Below, one piece after another: positions 1 through 8,788 of a stretch of 64,000 nucleotides of DNA; the first letter of the stretch is position 1, and every line of letters begins with the position of its first letter. This DNA is from Paenibacillus sp. Soil750 (GTDB taxonomy: Bacteria > Bacillota > Bacilli > Paenibacillales > NBRC-103111), in assembly GCF_001428045.1 (NCBI RefSeq), contig NZ_LMSD01000012.1, forward strand, positions 310,101 to 374,100, given 5' to 3'. The notes below the pieces were generated by a model. The model did not search any database and was not told the DNA's origin. It worked only from the letters and a program-made list of their open reading frames with translations. The position numbers and the translations under genes were made by a program.

Positions 1-81
1 GATGACAGGAATCATGGCATAGCCCCCGCCAAAGGATACGAGACCAATTTTGAGAAATGCGAGAAATAATTGGAGTAGCAT
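1..81 (-). CDS. chrA: Chromate transporter half-subunit, N-terminus only (cut by window edge)
   Basis: The first 27 codons of a minus-strand gene that runs off the left edge. They read MLLQLFLAFLKIGLVSFGGG and continue YAMIPVI, which is the opening of a CHR-domain membrane protein; the FGGGYAM motif also occurs in the gene just upstream. A Shine-Dalgarno AGGTGAT lies about 9 bases before the ATG. Short-chain CHR proteins are normally encoded as adjacent pairs that together export chromate, so this is the second partner. The family call rests on the short motif and the position in the pair. Confidence 0.8.
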   Translation of the reverse strand, partial: MLLQLFLAFLKIGLVSFGGGYAMIPVI

Positions 82-100
82 CTACGAATCACCTCATCCT

Positions 101-745
101 CTAGATCCCATCCGCCATAAACCATTCAGCGGACTTGTTGTCAACGTTCTTAGATGTTGTTGTATCTGTATGAGATGGAGGATTTGTCATGCCCCATTTG
201 TTCTTAAGATACGTTGTGACGAGACCGACCAGTACGCCGAGTGTGATCAACACGAGAGGCGATACCTGAACGACGAGCATGACAATCACAGTTCCTACTG
301 CTATAAGGAGGGTAAGCCGATCGAAGATCGATGATTTTGCCATTTTGTACGCGGCAGCCGCAATAAGACCTATAATCGCAGCATGGATCCCCTCCATGAG
401 GGCTTGCATTTTGGGGTAATGCTCAAGCCAAGCATAAATCACACTTAGCAGGAGAACGATCAGAAAGGTCGGTAGCGTAATCCCTACGACGGCCGCGATA
501 GCTCCAGCAATTCCTGCGAGACGATAACCGACCAACGCAGACACATTGACACCAACTCCACCAGGGGCTGCACCGGAGATGGCCAGAAGCTCTGACATTT
601 CCGCGTCTGACATCCAATTCTTCATGATGACGACCTCTCGTTGAATGGCAGGAAGCATGGCATAGCCACCACCAAATGTAAGCGGGCTAATTCGAAGAAA
701 TGTCCAAAATAGGCGAATCAACTTGCTGAGTATGTTCCCTGTCAT
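101..745 (-). CDS. chrA: Chromate transporter half-subunit (CHR domain)
   Basis: A 214-residue integral membrane protein. The opening contains PLTFGGGYAMLPAIQREVV, the CHR-family signature, followed by PGGVGVNVSALVGYRLAG and several hydrophobic segments. The length is typical of a short-chain CHR protein carrying one of the two domains of ChrA. The ATG at 745 is chosen over a GTG six codons upstream because GGAGGGGGAG sits 8 bases before it. Only 19 bases separate its stop from the start of the second half-subunit, so the two are probably co-transcribed. Known members export chromate; the true substrate here is not shown by the sequence. Confidence 0.85.
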   Translation of the reverse strand: MTGNILSKLIRLFWTFLRISPLTFGGGYAMLPAIQREVVIMKNWMSDAEMSELLAISGAAPGGVGVNVSALVGYRLAGIAGAIAAVVGITLPTFLIVLLLSVIYAWLEHYPKMQALMEGIHAAIIGLIAAAAYKMAKSSIFDRLTLLIAVGTVIVMLVVQVSPLVLITLGVLVGLVTTYLKNKWGMTNPPSHTDTTTSKNVDNKSAEWFMADGI

Positions 746-886
746 TTTGATCTCCCCCTCCACTTAATTCTATTTTGAATTAAAGTAAAGGAGAAATCCA
801 ATCAATAATCGTAATCTCATTACAAGTTTTTGCTTATAATGTGGGACTCTCACCCATTTTACCGCTATTCCTACAAACAGTTTGAT

Positions 887-1801
887 TCACTTTGACAAAA
901 AGGGGCGAGCTTGCTTCTTCATAGCCCTATTCGTCAAATACACACCTAACACGATGGAGGAGGCTCCCAACAGATGATATAGCTGCAAGGATTCCCCCGT
1001 AAAGGTGGTTGCAAAGATCGCGCTAAACAAGGGTATGAAGTTGAGAAATCCTGCGCAACGCTGGGGACCGGCTAGCTCTATTGCTTTATTCCAGCTCAAG
1101 AAAGCTACGATGGACGCGAAGATTCCCACATATAGTAACCCGCTAACCAAGCCAGGACTCCAGGACACATCAGGTGATTGGATGATCCACTCTATGGACG
1201 CACTTGGAATCAATACCACAAGCGCAACGAATACTTGCACCAGTAAAAATGGGCTTGCCGGAAAGCGGCCAGCCATTTTTTTCATACCTACGGAATATAA
1301 AGCCCAGCATAAGACGGCGATCAACATGTACATATCACCTTGATTGACGGACAAACGGAGGAGGGCAGACAAATCCCCTTGACTAATAATCCAACACACA
1401 CCTAGGATGGATACGCCAATTCCAGGTAATGCCCACCAGGCAAGTCTTTCCTTCATAACTGCCCAAGTGATGAGAACAACGAATATAGGTGTCGCCGAAT
1501 TCATTAATGAGGCATTAATTGAGCCCGTGTATTGGACAGCGACATACGTGAGTGAGTTAAATCCCGCTACTCCTGTTAGGGAGAGGAATACAACCATTTT
1601 CCAATTCGCTAGAAATTCATGTTTGAGTCGCCAGGCTGCTTTGCCAAAAAAGGGCAGTAAACACAAGAACGCAATACTCCATCTAACCATTGCTAACGTG
1701 ATGGGAGGAATATGTACTACGAGTGACTTACCCGCCACAAAGTTACCTCCCCAAATGCAGGTTGCCAGTATTAATAAAAGGTACGGGGATCGTTTCAACA
1801 T
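887..1801 (-). CDS. DMT-superfamily transporter (EamA family)
   Basis: A 304-residue membrane protein with about ten hydrophobic segments arranged as two repeats of five, the layout of EamA/RhaT drug-metabolite transporters. The first repeat begins with the typical LILATCIWGGNFVAGKSLV. The second contains VLCWALYSVGMKK and ends with the usual GESLQLYHLLGASSIVLGVYL pattern. AAGGAG lies 11 bases before the ATG. Members move metabolites, amino acids or drugs across the cytoplasmic membrane, generally as exporters. Neither motif nor context reveals the substrate. Confidence 0.85.
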   Translation of the reverse strand: MLKRSPYLLLILATCIWGGNFVAGKSLVVHIPPITLAMVRWSIAFLCLLPFFGKAAWRLKHEFLANWKMVVFLSLTGVAGFNSLTYVAVQYTGSINASLMNSATPIFVVLITWAVMKERLAWWALPGIGVSILGVCWIISQGDLSALLRLSVNQGDMYMLIAVLCWALYSVGMKKMAGRFPASPFLLVQVFVALVVLIPSASIEWIIQSPDVSWSPGLVSGLLYVGIFASIVAFLSWNKAIELAGPQRCAGFLNFIPLFSAIFATTFTGESLQLYHLLGASSIVLGVYLTNRAMKKQARPFLSK

Positions 1802-1923
1802 CGCCTATGTATCTCCTTTAAGTTGACGTTATGTATTTCTAAAAGAGGACTGCATCTACAATCTTGAAATGCCTCTTGGAAAAAGATACATACTAAAGCA
1901 TAGCGTTGGCAAGCATAAATATT

Positions 1924-1961
1924 TAAAAGCAAACAAAAGTCTCCGTTTTTCTCGGAGACTT
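1924..1961 (-). terminator. Rho-independent terminator after the 2020-2523 gene
   Basis: Nine-base arms AAGTCTCCG and CGGAGACTT (1937-1945 and 1953-1961) enclose a 7-base loop. On the minus strand they are followed by a U-rich run. Confidence 0.75.
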
Positions 1962-2019
1962 CAAGTGAAATCAAGTGAAATTGTGTGACTACAGTATGAA
2001 TAGTTTGAATCAACTGATG

Positions 2020-2523
2020 TTACATCTCATCTTCTAGGAATTGAACCTCACAGAAGCAGCCGAGTGGGATCATTTCGTGCAAGCAGCGCAGCATGTGTTC
2101 CTTCTCTATCTCCTCCATTCGCCTAAGTGAATCGAAGTCAAAATGAATGATGCTGTTAATGACGTCATAATGCTTAAATCGCAACCGCCCATAAGGAAAT
2201 TGCCGATTGATCGCAGCTAGAATCCCATATTGATTTAAATTCGAGCGCAGCGCCGTTTGCGTAATATCCGCAGGTACTTCTTGCAACAGCGGTACTTTAT
2301 CTGCACGGACTGCACAATAGGCTTTTACTTGAAAAACGACATACGGGTACAAGTAAGCGTTTGCATACTTCTCCACATAAAGTGCATCTTGCTTAGAAAG
2401 TTGCAAATCTTCCGTCCATGCATAAATAGTCGCCTTGTATTTATCTGAAGTGTGAATTCGGATGTACCTTAAATGGGGAAAGCGAGTTTTCACTAACTTT
2501 TCCGATAAAAGCCGTGTTCCCAC
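2020..2523 (-). CDS. Conserved-looking protein of unknown function
   Basis: A soluble protein of about 167 residues that I do not recognise. It has no signal peptide or membrane segment. The middle is rich in Tyr and Val (KYANAYLYPYVVFQV) and the C-terminus has two cysteines (LGCFCEVQFLEDEM). The start is uncertain: an ATG at 2550 has no ribosome binding site, whereas AGAGGTG lies about 6 bases before a GTG at 2523, which is used here. It has its own terminator and stands alone between the exporter and the ABC transporter, so context gives no function. Confidence 0.6.
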   Translation of the reverse strand: MGTRLLSEKLVKTRFPHLRYIRIHTSDKYKATIYAWTEDLQLSKQDALYVEKYANAYLYPYVVFQVKAYCAVRADKVPLLQEVPADITQTALRSNLNQYGILAAINRQFPYGRLRFKHYDVINSIIHFDFDSLRRMEEIEKEHMLRCLHEMIPLGCFCEVQFLEDEM

Positions 2524-2675
2524 CAAGATCACCTCTTTCAATCCTGTCATTGTGTTAGTAGTATATGCATGAAAATAAAAACAGCTATCCTTTAACTTTG
2601 AAAAGGCAGCTGACTTTATCTCCTCGTTTACTCATCTATATTCGAGAGCTTGGCCTAATATGATGCAGCGACAGC

Positions 2676-2717
2676 AAAAGCCGTCCCCTGAGGTCAAATG
2701 ACCACAAGTGACGGCTT
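2676..2717 (-). terminator. Terminator of the ABC transporter operon
   Basis: Arms AAGCCGTC and GACGGCTT enclose a second small stem (GGTCA/TGACC). On the minus strand the structure is followed by TTTTGCT. It lies 15 bases after the solute-binding protein stop. Confidence 0.75.
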
Positions 2718-2732
2718 CTTATACTGCACGAC

Positions 2733-4283
2733 TTACAAGCCTTTCGCTTTCAAGAAAGCTTGCCATTGCTTCGTTGTTTCCGCATCGATCTTGTCTTGAC
2801 CAGCCGCTTTCAGCTTGTCGATGTATTTCTGCAGTTGATCCGCAGGATCTACAGCACCGGTTTCAAGAGCGACTTGGAACTCGTTATCTACGGCGGTCAC
2901 GTTAGCAACCTCAGATTTGATCGTGTCTCGATTCACATCAAAGCCGTAGGAAGCTGGCACCATGGCGCTTTCGTTTAATTTTATCGTTTTGTCCCATACA
3001 TCTGGTGTCTGAGCGCCTTTCAAGAACGCGTTAAATTGGTTGCCGAACACCCAATCCACATTCGGAGCATAGCCAGAATCCTTGATCGGTTCAATATATT
3101 TGTCATCCTTTTTCGTATAGTGTTTGCCTTCCAACCCATTGGAAATCAGATTATACAGCACTTTATCCGTGTTAAGAAGGTTAATGAACATAAGGGCTCG
3201 ATCTGGGTTTTTGGAGGTTTTGCTAATCACCTGCATCGCGCTCGCAACACCCGTAAAGTAGGAATCGGAAATCGGCACATACACAACAGCATTGCCGCCA
3301 TTATTCGCCATTTCATCCACTTCACCGCCTGGCTTTGTCGTAAATTCAAGGCTTACCGCCACTTTCCCCTTCTTCTTGAGATCGGTGATGTTTTTGAGCA
3401 GCGGTGCATCCTCGTTGATATAGCCAGCTAATGACCATTTATGCATCGTCGTGAAGAAGTCCTTCTTATTTTGCAACTGTTGAATTTTCGTAATGGACGT
3501 GTACGTTTTGTCATCCTTCTTGTAAGCAACCGCAAGACCATCTGCGGCAACAAGATTCGGGTCTGTATAGAGGCCCCATGAATTCTGAGCCATCCCGAAA
3601 GGAATAACATCCTTTTCATTGTCCTTGATTGATTTCAAGAAAGGCTCAATGTCTTTATACGTTTTGATCGAATTAACATCCAATTTATATTTATCCACGA
3701 ATTGCTTTTGAATGACGAGACTTTTCGTCTTGGCTGCGATTTGATAAACCGGGAAGCCGTACACTTTACCATCCGTCGCTTTCATATCTGGCCAGAATTT
3801 ATCGGGGATGTTCTTCCGGGCTGCGGCCGCATTTTTGCTAATCATCGCATCGGTCAGCTCCAAGAGCGCACCCTTATCAATGTTCGGCTGATAGCTTAGC
3901 AGCCAATATTTCGAGCCCCATGCTACATCGAAGGCTTCACCAGACGCCATGATGGTGTTCAATTTCGGATCATATTCATCAAAGGAAAGCGGCTTCAGAT
4001 CTACTGTTGCATTGATTTTGCTCTTCACATACTTATTGACTTCCTCATTCACGAGTGCCTGATCTTTACCAGGTGGATTACTTGGATAATAAAACGTCAA
4101 TTTGACTTCAGGCAGTGTGCTAGGTGCAGGTGTAGCGGGCGTCGCGCTTGTCGTTGTCGCTGGTGTTGTTGCTGCCGGTGAAGATGTTTCACTTGCCGTG
4201 TCGGTCTTGCATCCAGCTAACACGGACATACTCAGAAGCATAATGGCTGCAGAGCTCAGGTACATTTTTTTTCCTTTTATCAA
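2733..4283 (-). CDS. ABC transporter sugar-binding lipoprotein (LplA/YtcQ type)
   Basis: A 516-residue extracellular solute-binding protein of family 1. The N-terminus is a lipoprotein signal with lipobox LAGC, so Cys25 would be lipidated and anchor it to the outer face of the membrane. A Thr/Ala/Pro-rich linker (about residues 26-55) precedes the binding domain. It would capture an oligosaccharide and hand it to the two permeases encoded just upstream. A TTG start is inferred because GGAGG lies 8 bases before it; an ATG six codons later has only a weak site. The length and the LplA-type permease partners suggest a complex oligosaccharide, but the ligand cannot be read from the sequence. Confidence 0.9.
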   Translation of the reverse strand: MIKGKKMYLSSAAIMLLSMSVLAGCKTDTASETSSPAATTPATTTSATPATPAPSTLPEVKLTFYYPSNPPGKDQALVNEEVNKYVKSKINATVDLKPLSFDEYDPKLNTIMASGEAFDVAWGSKYWLLSYQPNIDKGALLELTDAMISKNAAAARKNIPDKFWPDMKATDGKVYGFPVYQIAAKTKSLVIQKQFVDKYKLDVNSIKTYKDIEPFLKSIKDNEKDVIPFGMAQNSWGLYTDPNLVAADGLAVAYKKDDKTYTSITKIQQLQNKKDFFTTMHKWSLAGYINEDAPLLKNITDLKKKGKVAVSLEFTTKPGGEVDEMANNGGNAVVYVPISDSYFTGVASAMQVISKTSKNPDRALMFINLLNTDKVLYNLISNGLEGKHYTKKDDKYIEPIKDSGYAPNVDWVFGNQFNAFLKGAQTPDVWDKTIKLNESAMVPASYGFDVNRDTIKSEVANVTAVDNEFQVALETGAVDPADQLQKYIDKLKAAGQDKIDAETTKQWQAFLKAKGL

Positions 4284-4360
4284 CCTTCACACCTCCATAT
4301 GAAGTACCCCTAGTATCATCAGAACATCAAATCTTCCTTACGAACGCCCCTCACCTCCTC

Positions 4361-5284
4361 TCAGCTTTTGAGTGAACCTACCGTAATTCCTTTCACAAAG
4401 TACTTTTGAAAAAAGGGAAACATAATCATCATCGGACCGCCAGCAACCAAAGCCATCGCCATCCGCACAGATAATGTAGGGAAGTTCGCAAATTGTAATT
4501 TACTCGCTGCCTCGGCTAAAGGCGAATTCGCCAGAAATTCAATCTGAGATAGAATGCGAACAAGCAGCAATTGAAGCGGCACATATTTGTTATCATCAAT
4601 GAACAACAAAGCATTAAACCAATCATTCCAATAGGCAAAAGAAATGAATAAACCGAGTGTCGCTAACGCTGGTGTGGAAAGCGGTACAATAATACGGTAG
4701 AAAATGCGAAGCTCACTGGAGCCGTCGATCTTGGCGGATTCGATAATTTCCATCGAAATTTTATCGAGGAAACTTTTCATAATGATAATATTGAAAGGAT
4801 TCATGAGCAGCGGAATGATGAGTGCTAGAATTGAATTTTTCAGATGCAAGTATTGTGTCATTAGGATATAGAACGGGATTGTACCCCCATTGAATAACAA
4901 GGTGAAGAAAATATAAAACGTAAGCGGTCGATGATAGCGAAAGTCTCGTCGTGACATCGGATATGCCGTCAACGTCGTTAATAACAGGGATAACACGGTT
5001 CCAATAATGGTGATTCCGATCGTTACCCCATACGATTTCAGCCAGATGTCGGGAGACTTGAAGACAATTCGGTATGCTTCTAAGCTGAGTTCTTTGGGAA
5101 TAAAACGATAACCGAATTGGATCAGACTATTCTCGGACGACAATGACACCGCAATCACGAGTACAAACGGGATGATCATCAACACACATATCACGGCGAA
5201 AAACGTATGGATAACCCACATGGATGCCGGTTTCACTGGTTTAGCTACGGCAAGCTCCATAAAGCTTCTAGTCTCCTCCCCCAT
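4361..5284 (-). CDS. Carbohydrate ABC transporter permease (LplC/YtcP type)
   Basis: A 307-residue inner-membrane permease with six predicted membrane segments. The EAA-like loop reads IIESAKIDGSSELRIFYRII and would dock the ATPase. It forms a heteromeric channel with the permease encoded upstream. Its ATG overlaps the upstream stop as TAATG, so translation is probably coupled; a second ATG eight codons in lies behind a GGAGGAG and could also be used. The solute-binding lipoprotein follows 77 bases downstream. No ATPase gene is present, so a shared MsmX-like ATPase elsewhere is expected. Confidence 0.9.
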   Translation of the reverse strand: MGEETRSFMELAVAKPVKPASMWVIHTFFAVICVLMIIPFVLVIAVSLSSENSLIQFGYRFIPKELSLEAYRIVFKSPDIWLKSYGVTIGITIIGTVLSLLLTTLTAYPMSRRDFRYHRPLTFYIFFTLLFNGGTIPFYILMTQYLHLKNSILALIIPLLMNPFNIIIMKSFLDKISMEIIESAKIDGSSELRIFYRIIVPLSTPALATLGLFISFAYWNDWFNALLFIDDNKYVPLQLLLVRILSQIEFLANSPLAEAASKLQFANFPTLSVRMAMALVAGGPMMIMFPFFQKYFVKGITVGSLKS

Positions 5285-6228
5285 TAGAATAACGCGTTCT
5301 CTTTATCAATTCGGCGTACCGCTGCATTAGCTGTCACAATCGTAATTAAGCCTACAACCGATTGTAGAAAACCTACAGCTGCTCCAGAATTAATGTCACC
5401 AAGCTTCGCTAAGGCACGATAGACATACGTATCTATGATATCTGTCGTTGCGAAATTGGCGCCAACATTATTCGGCACAAAGTAATGCAATCCGAAATCC
5501 CCGCGAAAAATATTGCCTAAGCCTAAAATAAACACAATGATAATCAACGGCTTCATGAGCGGCAATGTAATTCGGAAAATCATTTGCATACGCGATGCGC
5601 CATCTAGTTTGGCTGCTTCGTAATATTCCGTGTTTATGCCAACAATCCCAGCGTAGTAGATTAATGTCGAGAAGCCAACACTTTTCCATACAGCAACCAC
5701 AGGTAAAATAAAGAGCCACGGTGTTGTCTCGAAGTACCATTTGTGCGGAGAAAGCCCGATGTTGCTTAGAAAGCTATTGAGGTACCCACTCTTATGCTCT
5801 AGGAAACCGTACGCAATGTAACCGACCAATACTAATGAAATGAAATACGGTAAAAATAGTGTGGTTTGATACACTTTCACCATACGGCCGCTAACCTCAT
5901 ATAACAAGATAGAAAGGACGAGCGCAGCAAGCGTTCCAAGTACGATATAGGTCATGTTGTATAAAAGGGTGTTTCGAATAATACGCCAGGCGTCCTGTGA
6001 TTTGAATATAAATTCGAAATTTTTGAAGCCGACCCATTTGCTCCCTAGAATTCCTTGATCATACCTGAAATACTTAAATGCTAAGATCAGTCCAATCATG
6101 GGTAAATACTTAATGACCAGTTCAAACAAAATACCTGGAGTCGCAAGCAACAGCAGCTCTCGATTTTTCCACAGGTGTTTGAATTCCTGGAATAGCCTTC
6201 GTTTTTTGTTGGGATGCGATTTCATCAT
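5284..6228 (-). CDS. Carbohydrate ABC transporter permease (LplB/YtcP-partner type)
   Basis: A 314-residue permease, first gene of the transporter operon. It has a basic cytoplasmic N-terminus (MMKSHPNKKRRLFQEF), six hydrophobic segments and the EAA loop EYYEAAKLDGASRMQMIFRI before TLPLMKP. GGGAGGGAGGAG lies a few bases before the double ATG. The upstream 190 bases contain a direct repeat, a cre-like sequence and the terminator of the AraC regulator gene, so the operon probably has its own regulated promoter. Confidence 0.9.
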   Translation of the reverse strand: MMKSHPNKKRRLFQEFKHLWKNRELLLLATPGILFELVIKYLPMIGLILAFKYFRYDQGILGSKWVGFKNFEFIFKSQDAWRIIRNTLLYNMTYIVLGTLAALVLSILLYEVSGRMVKVYQTTLFLPYFISLVLVGYIAYGFLEHKSGYLNSFLSNIGLSPHKWYFETTPWLFILPVVAVWKSVGFSTLIYYAGIVGINTEYYEAAKLDGASRMQMIFRITLPLMKPLIIIVFILGLGNIFRGDFGLHYFVPNNVGANFATTDIIDTYVYRALAKLGDINSGAAVGFLQSVVGLITIVTANAAVRRIDKENALF

Positions 6229-6264
6229 TGTGCTCCTCCCTCCCTATTCGTATCTTGCCACAGG

Positions 6265-6328
6265 ATGAAGCGTTTACATAGCGTACGATGTTCGAAAACA
6301 TGTAGAAAGTATGTGTACAATGTTCGAA
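6265..6328 (-). promoter_or_regulatory. Regulatory region of the ABC operon: direct repeat and cre-like box
   Basis: The nonamer ATGTTCGAA occurs twice in the same orientation (6288-6296 and 6320-6328), 32 bp apart or about three helical turns. That is a plausible site for a dimeric AraC-type activator such as the neighbouring 6421-8757 product. Reading the minus strand, 6265-6279 is ATGTAAACGCTTCAT, which has one mismatch to the loose cre consensus WTGNAANCGNWNNCW. The assignment is by position and pattern only. Confidence 0.4.
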
Positions 6329-6350
6329 TTACTCTCTTTCCCCCATTGAA

Positions 6351-6400
6351 AAGCACAAAACCGCCCTTCCACGCACCAATTGGTGCAAGAAGTGGCGGTT
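6351..6400 (-). terminator. Terminator after the AraC sensor-regulator gene
   Basis: Outer arms AACCGCC and GGCGGTT enclose an inner palindrome GCACCAATTGGTGC (6373-6386). On the minus strand a TTTTGTGCTTTT run follows. It separates the regulator gene from the transporter operon. Confidence 0.75.
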
Positions 6401-6420
6401 GATTGAACACATTTCCCTTA

Positions 6421-8757
6421 TTAGGAAATCGATTTCTTCATGCGATATTCCTTCGGCGTACTACCGAATTTGGCTTTGAACAATCGGAAAAAGTAACTCG
6501 GATTGGCATATCCGCATTTTTCCATAATATCTAGGACCGAATGATCCCCATTCTCAAGAAGATGCTGGGCGTGTTGCAACCGAACTTCATTGATATACTC
6601 CGTAAGTGTAATTTGATAGCTATCCTTGAACAATTTTCCCAAGTACGCGGATGACAGTTTGACTGTGGCGGAGATTGTTTGTTGGCTCAGGTTAATATCC
6701 GCATACTTTTGATGGATGAGTTCTTTGACTGTTTCCAAAATCATGTCATTCCGTTCCACATTAGACGGCTTCTGACCCTCACAAATTTGTGAACATAAGG
6801 CTAATAAAGCTACGTACATTTCTTCTAACGTTTCCTTCTCCTGCGGAATGTGATGAATATAATCCACATTGAAGTTCATCTTTGTTACGCGATTTTCCAT
6901 AATTTCAACTACGGTATACTTGATCACCCATGTTAAATTCGTTACAGCGCGATGAATATCATGATAGTGAAAGGTGGCAAAAAGGGAGAACGCTTTCTCC
7001 AGCTCGATCCCTGCTTCTGTCATTAAGCCTTTCTTCAAGCTCTCCGATAACTTCCGTTCGATGGCTTCTGGGATCGACACACGCTTATTCGCGTTGTTCT
7101 CCTTAACCATTTCACTCGTAATAATGGATTTGTAGCCGAAAATCAGCGTATATAAGCTATTCTGTAAGGCTTGTGTATAGCCAGATGACAGCTGTGTCAA
7201 TTGCGAGATGGGATCACTAAGTCCACACGATAGGCTCAGATCGTAATATTTCTCAATTGTATGCTGGATGTCTTGAAGGATGGGAAGAATCCTATCCGTT
7301 TTCGACGTGGCAGGCGCGTCAATCAGGGATACAATAAGAATAATATGATCGCCCCATACCTCCACTGCTTCACAAGGATACACTTTGGACATCATTTCCT
7401 GCGCGATATTCGTGATGGCAAAGCTATGCATTTTCTTCAAAGCAACGGCTGTATGATTCGCATACGCCTGAAAATGATCCAAACGAAGCACACTGACAAT
7501 GATTTCGGCGGGATAAGCAATATTCAGTTGATGCTTGTCAATCAAGCTCATCATATCGTGATGTGAGAACATTTGACCGTCTGTCATAAATTTACGGATG
7601 TAATATTTATTAACGATGTGTTCCGAGCTGATTTCTTGCAGAGTATGTGACAATTTCAAATAATTCTCGCTCATGGCGTGCAGCTCATCCCCATCGGTTC
7701 GCCTCGTGGGTTCACCCCGTGGATGCTGAAACCGAATCCGATGCAGCATATCTTCGATCGGATGATACAATTTATAAGACAACCAGACCGATAGGCCAAT
7801 AGCAATCAAGAGGAGAATGCCAGAGACAACTAATGACTTCACACGGGTCTGCGTAACTTCTGCCATCAATTGGTCATATGATTGTACATACAGAATCGTC
7901 CAATTCGGAATCGGATCTGCCATATAGGTAATCATGCTTTTCTCACCTTCCACATCGCCAATAACGAAGCCGGAAGGTTCATCTGTTAGAGTCCTATGAT
8001 TCTTAATGTAGGTATGAATGGTATCTTGTGTTGCTTTACTGCCATACGCATCTATATTGTGAGAGGAATATAAGCGACCTTCCTGGTCTGCCATTAGAAT
8101 ATCCCCTTGCGAACGGCTGCCTGTATCGTTCATTTTCTTCAAGCTGTCGAAGACCCAATCGGACTTAATATACAGAACAATAGCGGACTCACCACGTGAA
8201 AAAGGCTTCAAGGATTCCGTTACGACGAACGCGAATGCATCTATTTGACCATCCTCGCGGTCCAGACTGACTGGAATGAGCCGGGACGTTTCGTGCTGGT
8301 GATCAGGATCGAGCAACCAATTCATAATTTTCTTTTTGGTCACACCGCCGTCCAATAAGAAATTGGTGGTCGTCCCGTATATCTCATTCTGAGAATGATT
8401 ATAGACGACCATGGAATGTAAGAAGGAGGAACTGTCCATGATACTAGACATGCGTTGATAGCCCTGGATTAAATCCATTTTGGGTAAGGTTTCATCGAAC
8501 ATCAGAGGAATGAGCAAGTTATCTTTTAAGACAAAGTAAGATAAGTGCGTAATGATTTCGTTCATATAGGAGAAATTGTACTGCATTTGCGTGAGAATTT
8601 TGAGATTCGAGTCTTCCTGAATCCGTTTCATTGATTTTTCCAACAGATATGTATTGGCAAATGAGGAAGCTAATAGGACAACAACCATCGATAACATGAT
8701 CGAGCTTAGTACGCGCTGCAAATATTTCTTGGATTTATAAAAACCAAATCCTTTCAT
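6421..8757 (-). CDS. Membrane-anchored AraC-family regulator (YesN-like sensor fused to HTH)
   Basis: A one-piece sensor-regulator of about 778 residues. One membrane helix near the N-terminus and a second near residue 310 (VVSGILLLIAIGLSVWLSYKL) bracket a Cache-like extracellular region. A short HAMP-like linker and a long cytoplasmic region follow. The last 100 residues are a double-HTH AraC domain with the hallmark second helix EKCGYANPSYFFRLFKAKFG ending TPKEYR. Such proteins activate adjacent oligosaccharide ABC transporters. The ATG at 8757 is preferred to the one seven codons earlier because GAGAGGGGGC precedes it by about 9 bases. It lies directly upstream of the transporter operon and downstream of the beta-helix enzyme gene. 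Confidence 0.88.
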   Translation of the reverse strand: MKGFGFYKSKKYLQRVLSSIMLSMVVVLLASSFANTYLLEKSMKRIQEDSNLKILTQMQYNFSYMNEIITHLSYFVLKDNLLIPLMFDETLPKMDLIQGYQRMSSIMDSSSFLHSMVVYNHSQNEIYGTTTNFLLDGGVTKKKIMNWLLDPDHQHETSRLIPVSLDREDGQIDAFAFVVTESLKPFSRGESAIVLYIKSDWVFDSLKKMNDTGSRSQGDILMADQEGRLYSSHNIDAYGSKATQDTIHTYIKNHRTLTDEPSGFVIGDVEGEKSMITYMADPIPNWTILYVQSYDQLMAEVTQTRVKSLVVSGILLLIAIGLSVWLSYKLYHPIEDMLHRIRFQHPRGEPTRRTDGDELHAMSENYLKLSHTLQEISSEHIVNKYYIRKFMTDGQMFSHHDMMSLIDKHQLNIAYPAEIIVSVLRLDHFQAYANHTAVALKKMHSFAITNIAQEMMSKVYPCEAVEVWGDHIILIVSLIDAPATSKTDRILPILQDIQHTIEKYYDLSLSCGLSDPISQLTQLSSGYTQALQNSLYTLIFGYKSIITSEMVKENNANKRVSIPEAIERKLSESLKKGLMTEAGIELEKAFSLFATFHYHDIHRAVTNLTWVIKYTVVEIMENRVTKMNFNVDYIHHIPQEKETLEEMYVALLALCSQICEGQKPSNVERNDMILETVKELIHQKYADINLSQQTISATVKLSSAYLGKLFKDSYQITLTEYINEVRLQHAQHLLENGDHSVLDIMEKCGYANPSYFFRLFKAKFGSTPKEYRMKKSIS

Positions 8758-8788
8758 AAGTACCAAGCCCCCTCTCATTATGACGAAT

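Noticed and set aside
1795-2013. 72-codon minus-strand open frame
   Set aside because: It covers a terminator, overlaps the DMT gene start and has no ribosome binding site or recognisable sequence.
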